From Lentzea sp. NBRC 102530 (GTDB lineage: Bacteria > Actinomycetota > Actinomycetes > Mycobacteriales > Pseudonocardiaceae), in NCBI RefSeq assembly GCF_030269365.1, contig NZ_BSTF01000012.1, positions 62,001 through 126,000 of the forward strand: a stretch of DNA of 64,000 nucleotides, read 5' to 3'. The position numbers and the translations under genes are program-made. Below the pieces are notes generated by a model that had not been told where the DNA came from, did not search any database, and was given only the letters and a program-made list of their open reading frames with translations. Shown in pieces: positions 21,810 through 30,575 of the stretch (positions are counted from its first letter, which is position 1; each line of letters begins with the position of its first letter).

Positions 21810-23120
21810 GTGCTCGGCGCATTCCGCTCGGCTCTCGCGACGCCGGATCTACGCAAGAAGATCCTGTTCACGCTCGGGATCATCATTGTGTATCGGCTTG
21901 GTGCGACCATGCCCGCGCCGGGCGTGTCCTTCAAGAACGTGCGGGCGTGTGCCGAAGCTCTTGAAGGCCAGAACATCTACTCGCTGATCAACCTGTTCAG
22001 CGGTGGTGCTCTGCTCAACCTCTCGGTGTTCGCGCTGGGCATCATGCCCTACATCACCGCGAGCATCATCATTCAGCTGCTCACCGTGGTCATTCCCCGG
22101 TTCGAGCAGTTGAAGAAGGAAGGGCAGGCCGGTCAGGGCAAGCTGACGCAGTACACGCGCTACCTGACGATCGGTCTGGCCATCCTGCAGTCGACCGGTC
22201 TCGTGGCGCTGGCGGTGCGCGGGCAGCTCTTCGGCGAGTGCGACCAGGACGTCATCCCCGGCAAGGACAGCATCTTCACCCTCATCGTGCTGGTCATCAC
22301 CATGACCGCCGGTACCTCGGTCATCATGTGGCTGGGTGAGCTGATCACGGAGAAGGGCATCGGCAACGGCATGTCGCTGCTGATCTTCACCGGTATCGCC
22401 GCCCGCATCCCCGCCGAGGGCAAGAACATCCTCGACAAGGACAAGCTGACCTTCGCGCTCGTCGTCGTCGCGGCTCTGATCATCATCGCGAGCGTCATCT
22501 ACGTCGAGCAGGCCCAGCGTCGCATTCCGGTGCAGTACGCCAAGCGCATGATCGGCCGCCGCATGTACGGCGGTACGTCGACGTACCTCCCCCTCAAGGT
22601 GAACCAGGCCGGCGTCATCCCGGTCATCTTCGCCTCGTCGCTGCTCTACCTGCCGGACCTGATCGTGCGCCTGACCCAGGGCTCCTCCACCGAGCCGAAC
22701 TGGTTCTCCTCGTTCGTGCAGACCTACCTGGTCAAGCAGTCGAGCTGGGTGCACATCGCCACGTACTTCCTGCTGATCGTCTTCTTCACGTACTTCTACG
22801 TCGGCATCACGTTCAACCCGGACGAGCGCGCTGACGAGATGAAGAAGTTCGGTGGCTTCATCCCCGGCATCCGACCTGGTCGCCCGACCGCCGAGTACCT
22901 CAAGTTCGTCCTGGGCCGCATCACGCTCCCCGGTTCGCTCTACCTCGGCATCGTGGCGATCCTGCCGAACCTGTTCCTGGACCTGACCGGTGACGGCCAG
23001 AACCAGAACTTCCCGTTCGGCGGTACCGCGGTTCTGATCATGGTCGGTGTCGGTCTCGACACCGTGAAGCAGATCGAGAGCCAGCTCATGCAGCGCAATT
23101 ACGAAGGGTTCCTCCGCTAG
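21810..23120 (+). CDS. secY: Protein translocase subunit SecY
   Basis: This 436-aa membrane protein is the channel of the Sec translocon, with ten predicted membrane helices. YRLGATMPAPGVSF and the cytoplasmic loop VIPRFEQLKKEGQAGQGKL are typical. I start at GTG 21810 (VLGAFRSALATPDLRKK), which has CAGGAGG 6 bases upstream; an in-frame ATG-like start about 96 bases earlier would add residues with no family match. adk begins immediately after the stop. Confidence 0.97.
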   Translation: MLGAFRSALATPDLRKKILFTLGIIIVYRLGATMPAPGVSFKNVRACAEALEGQNIYSLINLFSGGALLNLSVFALGIMPYITASIIIQLLTVVIPRFEQLKKEGQAGQGKLTQYTRYLTIGLAILQSTGLVALAVRGQLFGECDQDVIPGKDSIFTLIVLVITMTAGTSVIMWLGELITEKGIGNGMSLLIFTGIAARIPAEGKNILDKDKLTFALVVVAALIIIASVIYVEQAQRRIPVQYAKRMIGRRMYGGTSTYLPLKVNQAGVIPVIFASSLLYLPDLIVRLTQGSSTEPNWFSSFVQTYLVKQSSWVHIATYFLLIVFFTYFYVGITFNPDERADEMKKFGGFIPGIRPGRPTAEYLKFVLGRITLPGSLYLGIVAILPNLFLDLTGDGQNQNFPFGGTAVLIMVGVGLDTVKQIESQLMQRNYEGFLR

Positions 23121-23669
23121 ATGCGACTCGTTCTCGTTGGCCCGCCCGGCGCGGGCAAGGGCACCCAGGCCGAAGTTCTGAGCCGCAAGCTCGGCGTGCC
23201 GCACATCTCGACGGGCGACCTCTTCCGGTCACACATCAGCAACCAGACCGAGCTCGGGCTGGAGGTGCAGAGCATCCTCGACGAGGGCGCTCTCGTGCCG
23301 GACTCCATCACGAACGAGATGGTGCGCAAGCGCTTGGCCGAGGCCGACGCGGCGGACGGGTTCCTGCTCGACGGGTTCCCCCGCAACGTGGCCCAGGCCG
23401 ACAAGCTGGGCGAGTTCCTGGCGGTCGGCGGCCACTCGCTGGACGCGGTGCTGGAGTTCCGGGTCGACGAGGACGTCGTGGTGGAGCGGCTGCTCGCGCG
23501 CGGGCGCACGGACGACAAGGAAGACGTCATCCGGCACCGCCAGCAGGTGTACCGCAACGAGACCGCGCCGCTGCTGAGCTACTACGCGGACAAGGTCATC
23601 TCCATCGACGCCGTCGGTGAGATCGACGAGATCAGCGAACGGGCTCTCGCGGCGCTCAACGAGAAGTGA
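23121..23669 (+). CDS. adk: Adenylate kinase (short form)
   Basis: This 182-aa enzyme interconverts ATP + AMP and two ADP. The P-loop [11 protein letters not shown] lies at 7-17 and the DGFPRN motif follows. The LID is the short type ([15 protein letters not shown]), as in other actinobacteria, with no zinc cysteines. ATG directly follows the secY TAG. Confidence 0.97.
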   Translation: MRLVLVGPPGAGKGTQAEVLSRKLGVPHISTGDLFRSHISNQTELGLEVQSILDEGALVPDSITNEMVRKRLAEADAADGFLLDGFPRNVAQADKLGEFLAVGGHSLDAVLEFRVDEDVVVERLLARGRTDDKEDVIRHRQQVYRNETAPLLSYYADKVISIDAVGEIDEISERALAALNEK

Positions 23670-23728
23670 CGGGCGGGCTGCTTCAGCGGCTCCGTGCTGT
23701 CCTCACCGGCCCAACAGATCGTGAAGGC

Positions 23729-24511
23729 ATGAGCAAGATCGAGATCAAGACCCCCGGCCAGCTGGAGGCCATGCGCGCCTCCGGCCTGGTCGTGGCGAGG
23801 GCCCTCAAGAACGTGGTGGCCGCGGTCAAGCCCGGCGTGTCCACGTGGGAGCTCGACGAGATCGCCGAGCAGACCATCCGCGACGCCGGCGCCATCCCAT
23901 CGTTCAAGGGCTACCACGGCTTCCCTGCGAGCATCTGCGCCTCGGTGAACGAGCAGATCGTCCACGGCATCCCCAGCAAGACCCAGGTGCTGGCCGCGGG
24001 CGACCTCATCTCCATCGACTGCGGCGCGATCCTCGACGACTGGCACGGCGACTCGGCCGTGACGGTCGGCGTCGGCGAGATCTCGCCCGCGGACCACAAG
24101 TTGTCGGAGGCCACCAGGCTGTCGATGCTCGCGGGCATCGAGGCCGCGGTGCCCGGCGGCAGGCTCACGGACATCTCGTTCGCCATCGAGTCCTCGGCCA
24201 TCGAGTCCGGGGACCGCGACGGCATCGAGTACGGCATCGTCGCGGACTACGGCGGCCACGGCATCGGCACCAAGATGCACATGGACCCGTTCCTGCCGAA
24301 CTACGGCAAGCCCGGCCGCGGTGCCCGGCTCAAGGTCGGCATGGCCATCGCGATCGAGCCGATGCTCACGCTCGGCACCGACGACTCCCAGGAGCTCGAG
24401 GACGGCTGGACCGTCGTCACGCTCGACGGCACCCGTGCCGCGCACTGGGAGCACAGCGTCGCGATCACCGAGGACGGCCCCTGGGTGCTCACCGCGCCCG
24501 AAGAGGACTGA
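23729..24511 (+). CDS. map: Type I methionine aminopeptidase
   Basis: This 260-aa metalloenzyme removes the initiator Met. Metal-binding and active-site segments are present: [51 protein letters not shown] and [12 protein letters not shown] chose ATG 23729 (MSKIEIKTP), with GTGAAGG upstream; a GTG at 23666 overlapping the adk stop is possible but would add 21 non-conserved residues. Confidence 0.95.
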   Translation: MSKIEIKTPGQLEAMRASGLVVARALKNVVAAVKPGVSTWELDEIAEQTIRDAGAIPSFKGYHGFPASICASVNEQIVHGIPSKTQVLAAGDLISIDCGAILDDWHGDSAVTVGVGEISPADHKLSEATRLSMLAGIEAAVPGGRLTDISFAIESSAIESGDRDGIEYGIVADYGGHGIGTKMHMDPFLPNYGKPGRGARLKVGMAIAIEPMLTLGTDDSQELEDGWTVVTLDGTRAAHWEHSVAITEDGPWVLTAPEED

Positions 24512-24615
24512 GTCCCGCACCACCCCGTTTTCCGGATCAGCCCCGTTCTGCCCTCAGGCGAACGGGGCTAATTCGTTTGCCGGAACGGATACGGTCGAAG
24601 TGACGAGCGAGTCCA

Positions 24616-25305
24616 ATGCTTGGGGGCATTGTGGGGGTAACCCGTTTCGTCCTGTCCGCCCTACTGATTCCGCTAGCAGGCTGCGCTGCCTCTAAGCCGG
24701 CCACCGATTTCACCTACCAGGACGTCCCGGCGACGCGGATCGCCGACCGGATCTTCCTGGCCGGCACGATCGCCGCGGTCGAGCACTGCGATCCGCCGTT
24801 CTCCGACGTCAACGTCAGCAGCCCGAACTTCGTCACCCCGCCCGTGCCCGTGGACGGCGGTTGCGGCGGTTCGACGAGGGCATCGGCACCGTGGGAGTAC
24901 GTCGACGCCGTGAATCGCATCACTGCGCTGCACGACACCGTCGTCCGCGAGTGGGAGGTGCGGTTGCGGAGCGGGCCCGAGGCCGCCGAGACGCGGGCCA
25001 CCGAGGCGGTGCTGCGGCACTGCCTCGACCGCGCAGGGTTCGACCACCCCGGGCCGGGTGAACCGACCATCGAGGGCTACGGCTTCGGCAAGGGCGACCA
25101 CGCCCTCGACAACGCAGCTCAGAGGTGTTCTGACGAGACCGGATACGGCGTCAGGACCGCCACGCAACGCCTCAGAACGCTCAGGTCGGTGCTCGGCACC
25201 CACGAGGCCGAGATCAACGACATCGCGCGGCTCAAGCCCGTCCTGGAGCGGGCCACGCGGCCGGACACCGGCCCGGAGCGGACCCGATTTGGGTTGCCGC
25301 AGTGA
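24616..25305 (+). CDS. Putative lipoprotein of unknown function
   Basis: This 229-aa protein has a hydrophobic N-terminus ending in the lipobox IPLAGC (Cys23), so it is probably lipid-anchored outside the membrane. The mature part has four further Cys, in EHCDPPF, DGGCGGS, RHCLDRAGF and QRCSDETGYG, and helical segments (TALHDTVVREWEVRLRSG). I recognise no family. GTG 24631 is an alternative start that keeps the signal. It interrupts the usual map-infA order. The infA promoter overlaps its 3' end. Confidence 0.7.
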   Translation: MLGGIVGVTRFVLSALLIPLAGCAASKPATDFTYQDVPATRIADRIFLAGTIAAVEHCDPPFSDVNVSSPNFVTPPVPVDGGCGGSTRASAPWEYVDAVNRITALHDTVVREWEVRLRSGPEAAETRATEAVLRHCLDRAGFDHPGPGEPTIEGYGFGKGDHALDNAAQRCSDETGYGVRTATQRLRTLRSVLGTHEAEINDIARLKPVLERATRPDTGPERTRFGLPQ

Positions 25306-25317
25306 ACTGCGTACACT
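25289..25317 (+). promoter_or_regulatory. Predicted promoter of the infA-rpmJ-rpsM unit
   Basis: TTGGGT (25289-25294), a 17-base spacer and TACACT (25312-25317) overlap the end of the lipoprotein gene, about 110 bases before infA. No terminator separates the lipoprotein gene from infA, so both a local promoter and read-through are possible. Confidence 0.45.
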
Positions 25318-25427
25318 GGTCAGGTGGCGCATCTGTCGCGCCGGTTCCGTCATGCCCTCGCAGGTGAGATCGAACCGGGCTGGGACGTGCCCAAACGTAT
25401 TTATCACCGTCACGAAACGCGGAGGAC

Positions 25428-25649
25428 ATGGGCAAGAAGGACGGGGCCATTGAGGTCGAGGGCCGCGTAGTCGAGCCGCTCCCCAACGCGATGTTCAGGG
25501 TCGAGTTGGAGAACGGTCACAAGGTACTCGCGCACATCAGCGGCAAGATGCGACAGCACTACATCCGCATCCTCCCTGAGGACCGGGTTGTCGTGGAGCT
25601 CTCGCCCTACGACCTGTCCCGCGGGCGCATCGTCTACCGCTACAAGTGA
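25428..25649 (+). CDS. infA: Translation initiation factor IF-1
   Basis: This 73-aa OB-fold protein blocks the A site during initiation. [21 protein letters not shown] and [23 protein letters not shown] are typical. ACGCGGAGG lies directly upstream of the ATG. rpmJ follows after 25 bases. Confidence 0.98.
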   Translation: MGKKDGAIEVEGRVVEPLPNAMFRVELENGHKVLAHISGKMRQHYIRILPEDRVVVELSPYDLSRGRIVYRYK

Positions 25650-25674
25650 CCTCCAGTAGCAGGAGATCTCAGGC

Positions 25675-25788
25675 GTGAAGGTTCAGCCGAGCGTCAAGAA
25701 GATCTGCGACAAGTGCAAGGTGATCCGCCGTCACGGCCGGGTCATGGTGATCTGCGAGAACCTGCGCCACAAGCAGCGCCAGGGCTGA
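25675..25788 (+). CDS. rpmJ: 50S ribosomal protein L36
   Basis: This 37-aa zinc-ribbon protein has the Cys11-x2-Cys14...Cys27...His32 pattern in [16 protein letters not shown] and [14 protein letters not shown], so it is the zinc-binding type. The start is GTG, with AGGAG 10-14 bases upstream. It lies in its normal place between infA and rpsM. Confidence 0.95.
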   Translation: MKVQPSVKKICDKCKVIRRHGRVMVICENLRHKQRQG

Positions 25789-26008
25789 GCAGTTCCACCG
25801 CGCGCTCGTCGAGATCTTCTTCGATGACGCAGTAACGAGACACTCCTCGCACCTACCGCACGGGCCAGACGCGTGCGGACACCCCCGGATTCCAGGCCGG
25901 GGCCGGGACACCGGCTGTGAGAGCAGCCGGACACGACACACAGCGAGTCAGTCACCGGAATTGGGCGAGGAGCAGACCTGGAAGTAATCGACAGGAGTTA
26001 ACCGCCAC

Positions 26009-26389
26009 ATGGCACGACTCGCTGGCGTCGACCTCCCCCGCGAGAAGCGGATGGAGATCGCGCTCACCTACATCTTCGGCATCGGTCGTACGCGCTCCAA
26101 GGAGCTGCTCGCCGCCACGGAGATCTCCCCGGACCTCCGGGTGAAGGATCTGACGGACGACGACCTCGCCAAGCTGCGGGACCACATCGAGACGAACTAC
26201 AAGGTCGAGGGTGACCTTCGCCGTGAGGTCGCGGCCGACATCCGTCGCAAGATGGAGATCGGCTGCTACGAGGGTCTTCGGCACCGTCGCGGCCTGCCCG
26301 TTCGCGGACAGCGCACCAAGACGAACGCCCGTACCCGCAAGGGTCCGAAGAAGACCGTGGCCGGCAAGAAGAAGGCCGGCAAGAAGTAA
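26009..26389 (+). CDS. rpsM: 30S ribosomal protein S13
   Basis: This 126-aa protein of the 30S head contacts the 50S subunit. [27 protein letters not shown] and [22 protein letters not shown] are typical. The 220-base gap after rpmJ has no gene; AGGAG occurs just upstream of the ATG. Confidence 0.98.
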   Translation: MARLAGVDLPREKRMEIALTYIFGIGRTRSKELLAATEISPDLRVKDLTDDDLAKLRDHIETNYKVEGDLRREVAADIRRKMEIGCYEGLRHRRGLPVRGQRTKTNARTRKGPKKTVAGKKKAGKK

Positions 26390-26426
26390 GACCTCGCGTC
26401 TACTGCCCTCAACTTAGGAGCTCGTT

Positions 26427-26834
26427 TTGCCACCGAAGTCCCGCCAGGGCGCCGGGGTCAAGAAGATCCGGCGCAAGGAAAAGAAGAACGTCTCGCACGG
26501 CCAGGCGCACATCAAGAGCACGTTCAACAACACCATCGTGTCGATCACCGACCCGATGGGCAACGTGATCAGCTGGGCGTCCGCCGGCCACGTGGGTTTC
26601 AAGGGCTCGCGCAAGTCCACGCCGTTCGCGGCGCAGATGGCTGCCGAGAACGCCGCCCGCAAGGCCGCCGAGCACGGCATGCGCAAGGTGGACGTGTTCG
26701 TCAAGGGTCCCGGCTCCGGCCGTGAGACCGCGATCCGTTCGCTGCAGGCCGCCGGTCTCGAGGTCGGCACCATCCAGGACGTGACCCCGCAGCCCCACAA
26801 CGGCTGCCGCCCGCCCAAGCGGCGCCGGGTCTGA
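26427..26834 (+). CDS. rpsK: 30S ribosomal protein S11
   Basis: This 135-aa protein lies near the platform and the mRNA exit. [24 protein letters not shown] and the C-terminal [15 protein letters not shown] are typical. The start is TTG (26427) with TAGGAG 6 bases upstream; no ATG or GTG fits the family length. Confidence 0.97.
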   Translation: MPPKSRQGAGVKKIRRKEKKNVSHGQAHIKSTFNNTIVSITDPMGNVISWASAGHVGFKGSRKSTPFAAQMAAENAARKAAEHGMRKVDVFVKGPGSGRETAIRSLQAAGLEVGTIQDVTPQPHNGCRPPKRRRV

Positions 26835-26857
26835 GGCACGGGGAGGAGTAAGAACTC

Positions 26858-27463
26858 ATGGCTCGTTATACGGGACCCGCGACGCGCATCTCGCGTCGCC
26901 TCAAGGTTGACCTCGTCGGTGGGGACCAGGCGTTCGAGCGCCGTCCTTACCCGCCCGGCCAGCACGGCCGCGGCCGCGTCAAGGAGTCCGAGTACCTGCT
27001 GCAGCTCCAGGAGAAGCAGAAGGCTCGCTACACCTACGGCGTGCTCGAGAAGCAGTTCGTCCGGTACTACAAGGAAGCGGTTCGCCGCCCCGGCAAGACC
27101 GGCGAGAACCTGCTCCAGATCCTCGAGGCCCGCCTCGACAACGTGGTGTACCGCGCGGGCCTCGCCCGCACGCGTCGCCAGGCTCGCCAGCTGGTCAGCC
27201 ACGGTCACTTCATCGTGAACGGCCACAAGGTCAACATCCCGAGCTACCAGGTGTCGAAGTTCGACATCATCGACGTGAAGCCGAAGTCGATGCCGACGCT
27301 GCCCTTCGAGGCCGCGCGCGCGTCGTTCGGTGACCGCCCGATTCCGGCTTGGCTGCAGGTCGTTCCCTCGAACCTGCGCATCCTCGTGCACCAGCTGCCC
27401 GAGCGCGCGCAGATCGACACGCCTGTCACCGAGCAGCTCATCGTCGAGCTCTACTCGAAGTGA
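26858..27463 (+). CDS. rpsD: 30S ribosomal protein S4
   Basis: This 201-aa primary 16S-binding protein influences fidelity. The S4 RNA-binding domain is seen in LEARLDNVVYRAGLARTRRQARQLV. The zinc-free N-terminus (RRLKVDLVGGDQAFERRPYPPGQ) shows the C- type. GGGGAGGAG precedes the ATG. Confidence 0.98.
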   Translation: MARYTGPATRISRRLKVDLVGGDQAFERRPYPPGQHGRGRVKESEYLLQLQEKQKARYTYGVLEKQFVRYYKEAVRRPGKTGENLLQILEARLDNVVYRAGLARTRRQARQLVSHGHFIVNGHKVNIPSYQVSKFDIIDVKPKSMPTLPFEAARASFGDRPIPAWLQVVPSNLRILVHQLPERAQIDTPVTEQLIVELYSK

Positions 27464-27614
27464 TCCTCTCCGAGCCACTGTCCCTCGTGGATGGTGGCTC
27501 GGGTCGGGTCCCGCATCGGCGCGAAGGGTGTGCCGAGTGCGTTTGCCGGTCCTCGCGGCTGGCTGTTGTTGACGGCGTCAAATAGCGGGCGTCGTTGCTG
27601 AAAGGAAGAACCCA

Positions 27615-28673
27615 GTGCTGATTTCCCAGCGCCCCTCGCTCGCCGAGGAAGCGGTCTCCGAGACCCGTTCCCGGTTCGTCATCGAACCGCTGGAGCCGGG
27701 CTTCGGTTACACGCTCGGCAACTCGATCCGCCGCACGCTGCTCTCGTCGATCCCCGGTGCTGCTGTCACGAGCATCCGCATCGACGGCGTGCTGCACGAG
27801 TTCACCACGGTTCCCGGGGTGAAGGAGGACGTCACCGACGTCATCCTGAACCTCAAGGAGCTCGTCGTCTCGTCCGAAGAGGACGAGCCGGTGACCATGT
27901 ACCTGCGCAAGCAGGGCCCCGGTGTGGTGACCGCGGGCGACATCGTGCCTCCGGCCGGTGTCACCGTGCACAACCCCGACCTGCACATCGCGACCCTGAA
28001 CGGCAAGGGGAAGCTGGAGATCGAGCTCGTCGTCGAGCGCGGTCGCGGCTACGTCCCGGCTGTCCAGAACAAGCAGGCGGGCGCCGAGATCGGCCGCATC
28101 CCCGTCGACTCGATCTACTCGCCGGTTCTCAAGGTGACGTACAAGGTCGAGGCGACTCGTGTCGAGCAGCGCACGGACTTCGACAAGCTGATCCTCGACG
28201 TGGAGAGCAAGCCCTCGATCACCCCGAGGGACGCGGTTGCCTCCGCGGGCAAGACCCTGGTTGAGCTGTTCGGCCTCGCTCGCGAGCTGAACATCGACGC
28301 CGAGGGCATCGAGATCGGCCCGTCGCCGGCCGAAGCCGACACCATCGCCGCGTTCGCGATGCCGATTGAGGACCTGGACCTCACCGTCCGGTCTTACAAC
28401 TGCTTGAAGCGGGAAGGCATCCACACCGTCGGCGAGCTCGTGTCGCGCAGCGAGGCGGACCTGCTGGACATCCGCAACTTCGGTGCGAAGTCGATCGACG
28501 AGGTCAAGATGAAGCTCGTCGGCCTCGGCCTCGCCCTGAAGGACTCGCCTCCTGGGTTCGACCCGTCCGCGGCTGCTGCCGACTACCACCCCGGTGACAC
28601 GGGCTGGGGCGCCGGTGCCGGCCTGGACCCGCACGACGACGGCCAGGACTACGCGGAGACCGAGCAGCTCTGA
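27615..28673 (+). CDS. rpoA: RNA polymerase alpha subunit
   Basis: This 352-aa protein has an assembly domain (about 1-230; [22 protein letters not shown]) and a DNA/activator-binding C-terminal domain (about 250-320; [22 protein letters not shown]), followed by a short acidic tail. The start is GTG 27615 with AAAGGAAG upstream. It lies between rpsD and rplQ, the usual alpha operon order. Confidence 0.98.
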   Translation: MLISQRPSLAEEAVSETRSRFVIEPLEPGFGYTLGNSIRRTLLSSIPGAAVTSIRIDGVLHEFTTVPGVKEDVTDVILNLKELVVSSEEDEPVTMYLRKQGPGVVTAGDIVPPAGVTVHNPDLHIATLNGKGKLEIELVVERGRGYVPAVQNKQAGAEIGRIPVDSIYSPVLKVTYKVEATRVEQRTDFDKLILDVESKPSITPRDAVASAGKTLVELFGLARELNIDAEGIEIGPSPAEADTIAAFAMPIEDLDLTVRSYNCLKREGIHTVGELVSRSEADLLDIRNFGAKSIDEVKMKLVGLGLALKDSPPGFDPSAAAADYHPGDTGWGAGAGLDPHDDGQDYAETEQL

Positions 28674-28717
28674 CGCTCTCAGAGCCAGAGGATCTCTTTC
28701 AGTTACAGGAGTAAGCG

Positions 28718-29299
28718 ATGCCCACCCCTACCAAGGGCCCACGGCTCGGTGGGTCTCCGGCGCACGAGCGGCTGCTGCTCGCCAACCTGGCGACGGCGCT
28801 GTTCCAGCACGGCCGGATCAAGACCACTGAGGCCAAGGCGAAGCGGCTGCGTCCGTACGCCGAGAAGATCATCTCGAAGGCCAAGGCCGGCGACCTGCAC
28901 AACCGTCGCGAGATCATGAAGGTGATCCGCGACAAGGACGTCGTCCACAAGCTGATCGCCGAGATCGGTCCGTTCTTCAGCGACCGTTCCGGTGGTTACA
29001 CCCGCATCACCAAGACGCTGGCGCGCAAGGGCGACAACGCCCCCATGGCCATCATCGAGCTGGTGCAGCAGAAGCTCGTCTCCACCGAGGCCGAGGCTGC
29101 GCGCAAGACCAAGTTCGCCAAGGACGAGAAGCCGGCCGAGACCGCCGTCGTCGACCAGGACGCTGACGCGCCCGAGTCCGCGACCAAGGACGCTGCCGAA
29201 GAGCCCGCTGAGGGCGCTGTCGAGGTTGACGGCGAGCCGTCGGCCGAGGACGTCAAGGCGGAAGAGGCCAAGGACGAGTCCGCCAAGGACAAGTCCTGA
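28718..29299 (+). CDS. rplQ: 50S ribosomal protein L17 with acidic tail
   Basis: This 193-aa protein contains the L17 core in residues 1-120 ([21 protein letters not shown]). The last ~70 residues are an Asp/Glu/Ala-rich tail, an extension seen in other actinobacteria but absent from E. coli L17. Its stop codon overlaps the probable CTG start of truA. Confidence 0.97.
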   Translation: MPTPTKGPRLGGSPAHERLLLANLATALFQHGRIKTTEAKAKRLRPYAEKIISKAKAGDLHNRREIMKVIRDKDVVHKLIAEIGPFFSDRSGGYTRITKTLARKGDNAPMAIIELVQQKLVSTEAEAARKTKFAKDEKPAETAVVDQDADAPESATKDAAEEPAEGAVEVDGEPSAEDVKAEEAKDESAKDKS

Positions 29300-30150
29300 G
29301 TCTGAACGCTGACGAGCCCGTCGTTCCCGGTTCCGGGGGCGGCGGGCTCGTTCGTGTTCGGTTTGATCTCGGGTACGACGGGACCTCGTTCTCCGGGTGG
29401 GCCCGCCAGCCGTCCCGGCGGACCGTGTGTGGCGTCCTCGAGGACACGCTTTCGATGGTGTTGCGCGAGGACGTTTCGTTGACCGTGGCCGGTCGGACCG
29501 ACGCCGGCGTGCACGCCTCCGGTCAGGTCGCCCACGCTGACTTGCCTGTGTCCGTGGATGTTGCCGGGTTGGCCAAGCGGCTGGCCCGGGCATTGCCCTC
29601 GGATGTTCGGGTTTTTTCCGCTCGTGTGGTGCCTTTCGAGTTCGACGCCCGGTTCTCGGCGTTGCGGCGGCACTACGAGTACCGGGTCACGGATGCCGAG
29701 TTCGGCGCGCATCCGTTGCGGCGGTTGGACACCCTGGCCTGGCCTCGTCCGCTGGACGTGTCCGCGATGAACGTGGCTGCCGGGTTGTTGTTGGGGGAGC
29801 ACGACTTCTGCGCTTTCTGCAAGCGGCGTGAAGGAGCCACGACCATTCGGGAGTTGCAGCGGCTCGAGCTGGTTCGGGCTGCTGGGGATGGTGTGATCAC
29901 GGCGTTTGTTTCCGCTGACGCGTTCTGCCACTCGATGGTTCGGTCGTTGATCGGGGCGTTGCTGGCGGTGGGGGAGGGGCGGAAGGCAGTTGAGTGGCCG
30001 GGCTCCCTTTTGTCGCTGCACGGGCGTGCCAGCGGGGTGACTGTGGCTCCTGCCCACGGGTTGTCATTGGTGCGGGTGGATTTTCCTTCGGATTCGGAGT
30101 TGGCGGCTCGGGCTGAGGCGACTCGGCGGGTTCGTACGTTGTCCTCTTGA
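29296..30150 (+). CDS. truA: tRNA pseudouridine(38-40) synthase, probable CTG start
   Basis: This enzyme isomerises uridines 38-40 in the anticodon arm. [17 protein letters not shown], the catalytic-Asp motif [17 protein letters not shown] and the C-terminal [17 protein letters not shown] are intact. In this frame the only upstream stop is at 29227-29229, and between it and GTG 29425 there is no ATG, GTG or TTG. Starting at 29425 would remove the conserved YDGTSFSGW strand. A CTG at 29296 overlaps the rplQ stop (CTGA), has GGAC/AAGGAC just upstream and gives 284 aa, a normal TruA length. A second CTG is at 29302. The gene is surely real; the start codon is inference. Confidence 0.9.
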   Translation: MSLNADEPVVPGSGGGGLVRVRFDLGYDGTSFSGWARQPSRRTVCGVLEDTLSMVLREDVSLTVAGRTDAGVHASGQVAHADLPVSVDVAGLAKRLARALPSDVRVFSARVVPFEFDARFSALRRHYEYRVTDAEFGAHPLRRLDTLAWPRPLDVSAMNVAAGLLLGEHDFCAFCKRREGATTIRELQRLELVRAAGDGVITAFVSADAFCHSMVRSLIGALLAVGEGRKAVEWPGSLLSLHGRASGVTVAPAHGLSLVRVDFPSDSELAARAEATRRVRTLSS

Positions 30151-30520
30151 TGCTGTCGCTTGGTCCTTGGGCGGTTGCTGTTGCATGCGGCCTGTTGCGG
30201 TTGCGTGCTTCCCTCTGAGGGCTCTGCTCCCAGACCCCCGGCAATCTGATCGGGGGCCCGCGCCGTGAGCGGGTTGACGGCACGCCTGTTTGTGTTGGGC
30301 GGCTGCCGGTTGCGTTGGCGGTGGGGCCATCTTGGTCAAGGGCAGAAGCCAAGACGCCTCGGCTTCGCCGTCGGGGCGGCTCACCTTCGACCTCGCTCAC
30401 CCTGCCCCAGCCAGCCGCCACCCTTGCCCGCCCGCCGTCGCCCACCCATCTCTCGCCGCTGCCAAGCGCTTGCGCCCTCGGCGCACGGTTGCCCCACCCT
30501 GTCCTGGGTCCTGGCATGGG
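30151..30520. other. Non-coding gap between truA and the subtilase gene
   Basis: This is 370 bases of G/C-rich sequence between two convergent genes. It holds several short overlapping frames without family resemblance or ribosome-binding sites. A few words (GCCAAGAC, GGCTTCGCC) recall the dispersed repeat, but there is no alignable copy. I see nothing else in it. Confidence 0.5.
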
Positions 30521-30552
30521 CGGAGCCCCCGGCCGGGGTGCCGAGGGCTCCG
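30521..30552 (-). terminator. Possible terminator of the subtilase gene
   Basis: CGGAGCCC (30521-30528) and GGGCTCCG (30545-30552) form an 8-bp stem 23 bases beyond the stop of the minus-strand subtilase gene. There is no clear T run on either strand. Confidence 0.4.
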
Positions 30553-30575
30553 AAGGTGGTGCGGCTGGTCAGGGG

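Noticed and set aside
23666-23728. Earlier GTG start of map overlapping the adk stop
   Set aside because: The 21 extra residues do not resemble MetAP N-termini, and ATG 23729 has a ribosome-binding site.
30300-30480. Possible third copy of the dispersed repeat
   Set aside because: Only short words are shared; the large inverted stem is missing and no alignment can be sustained.
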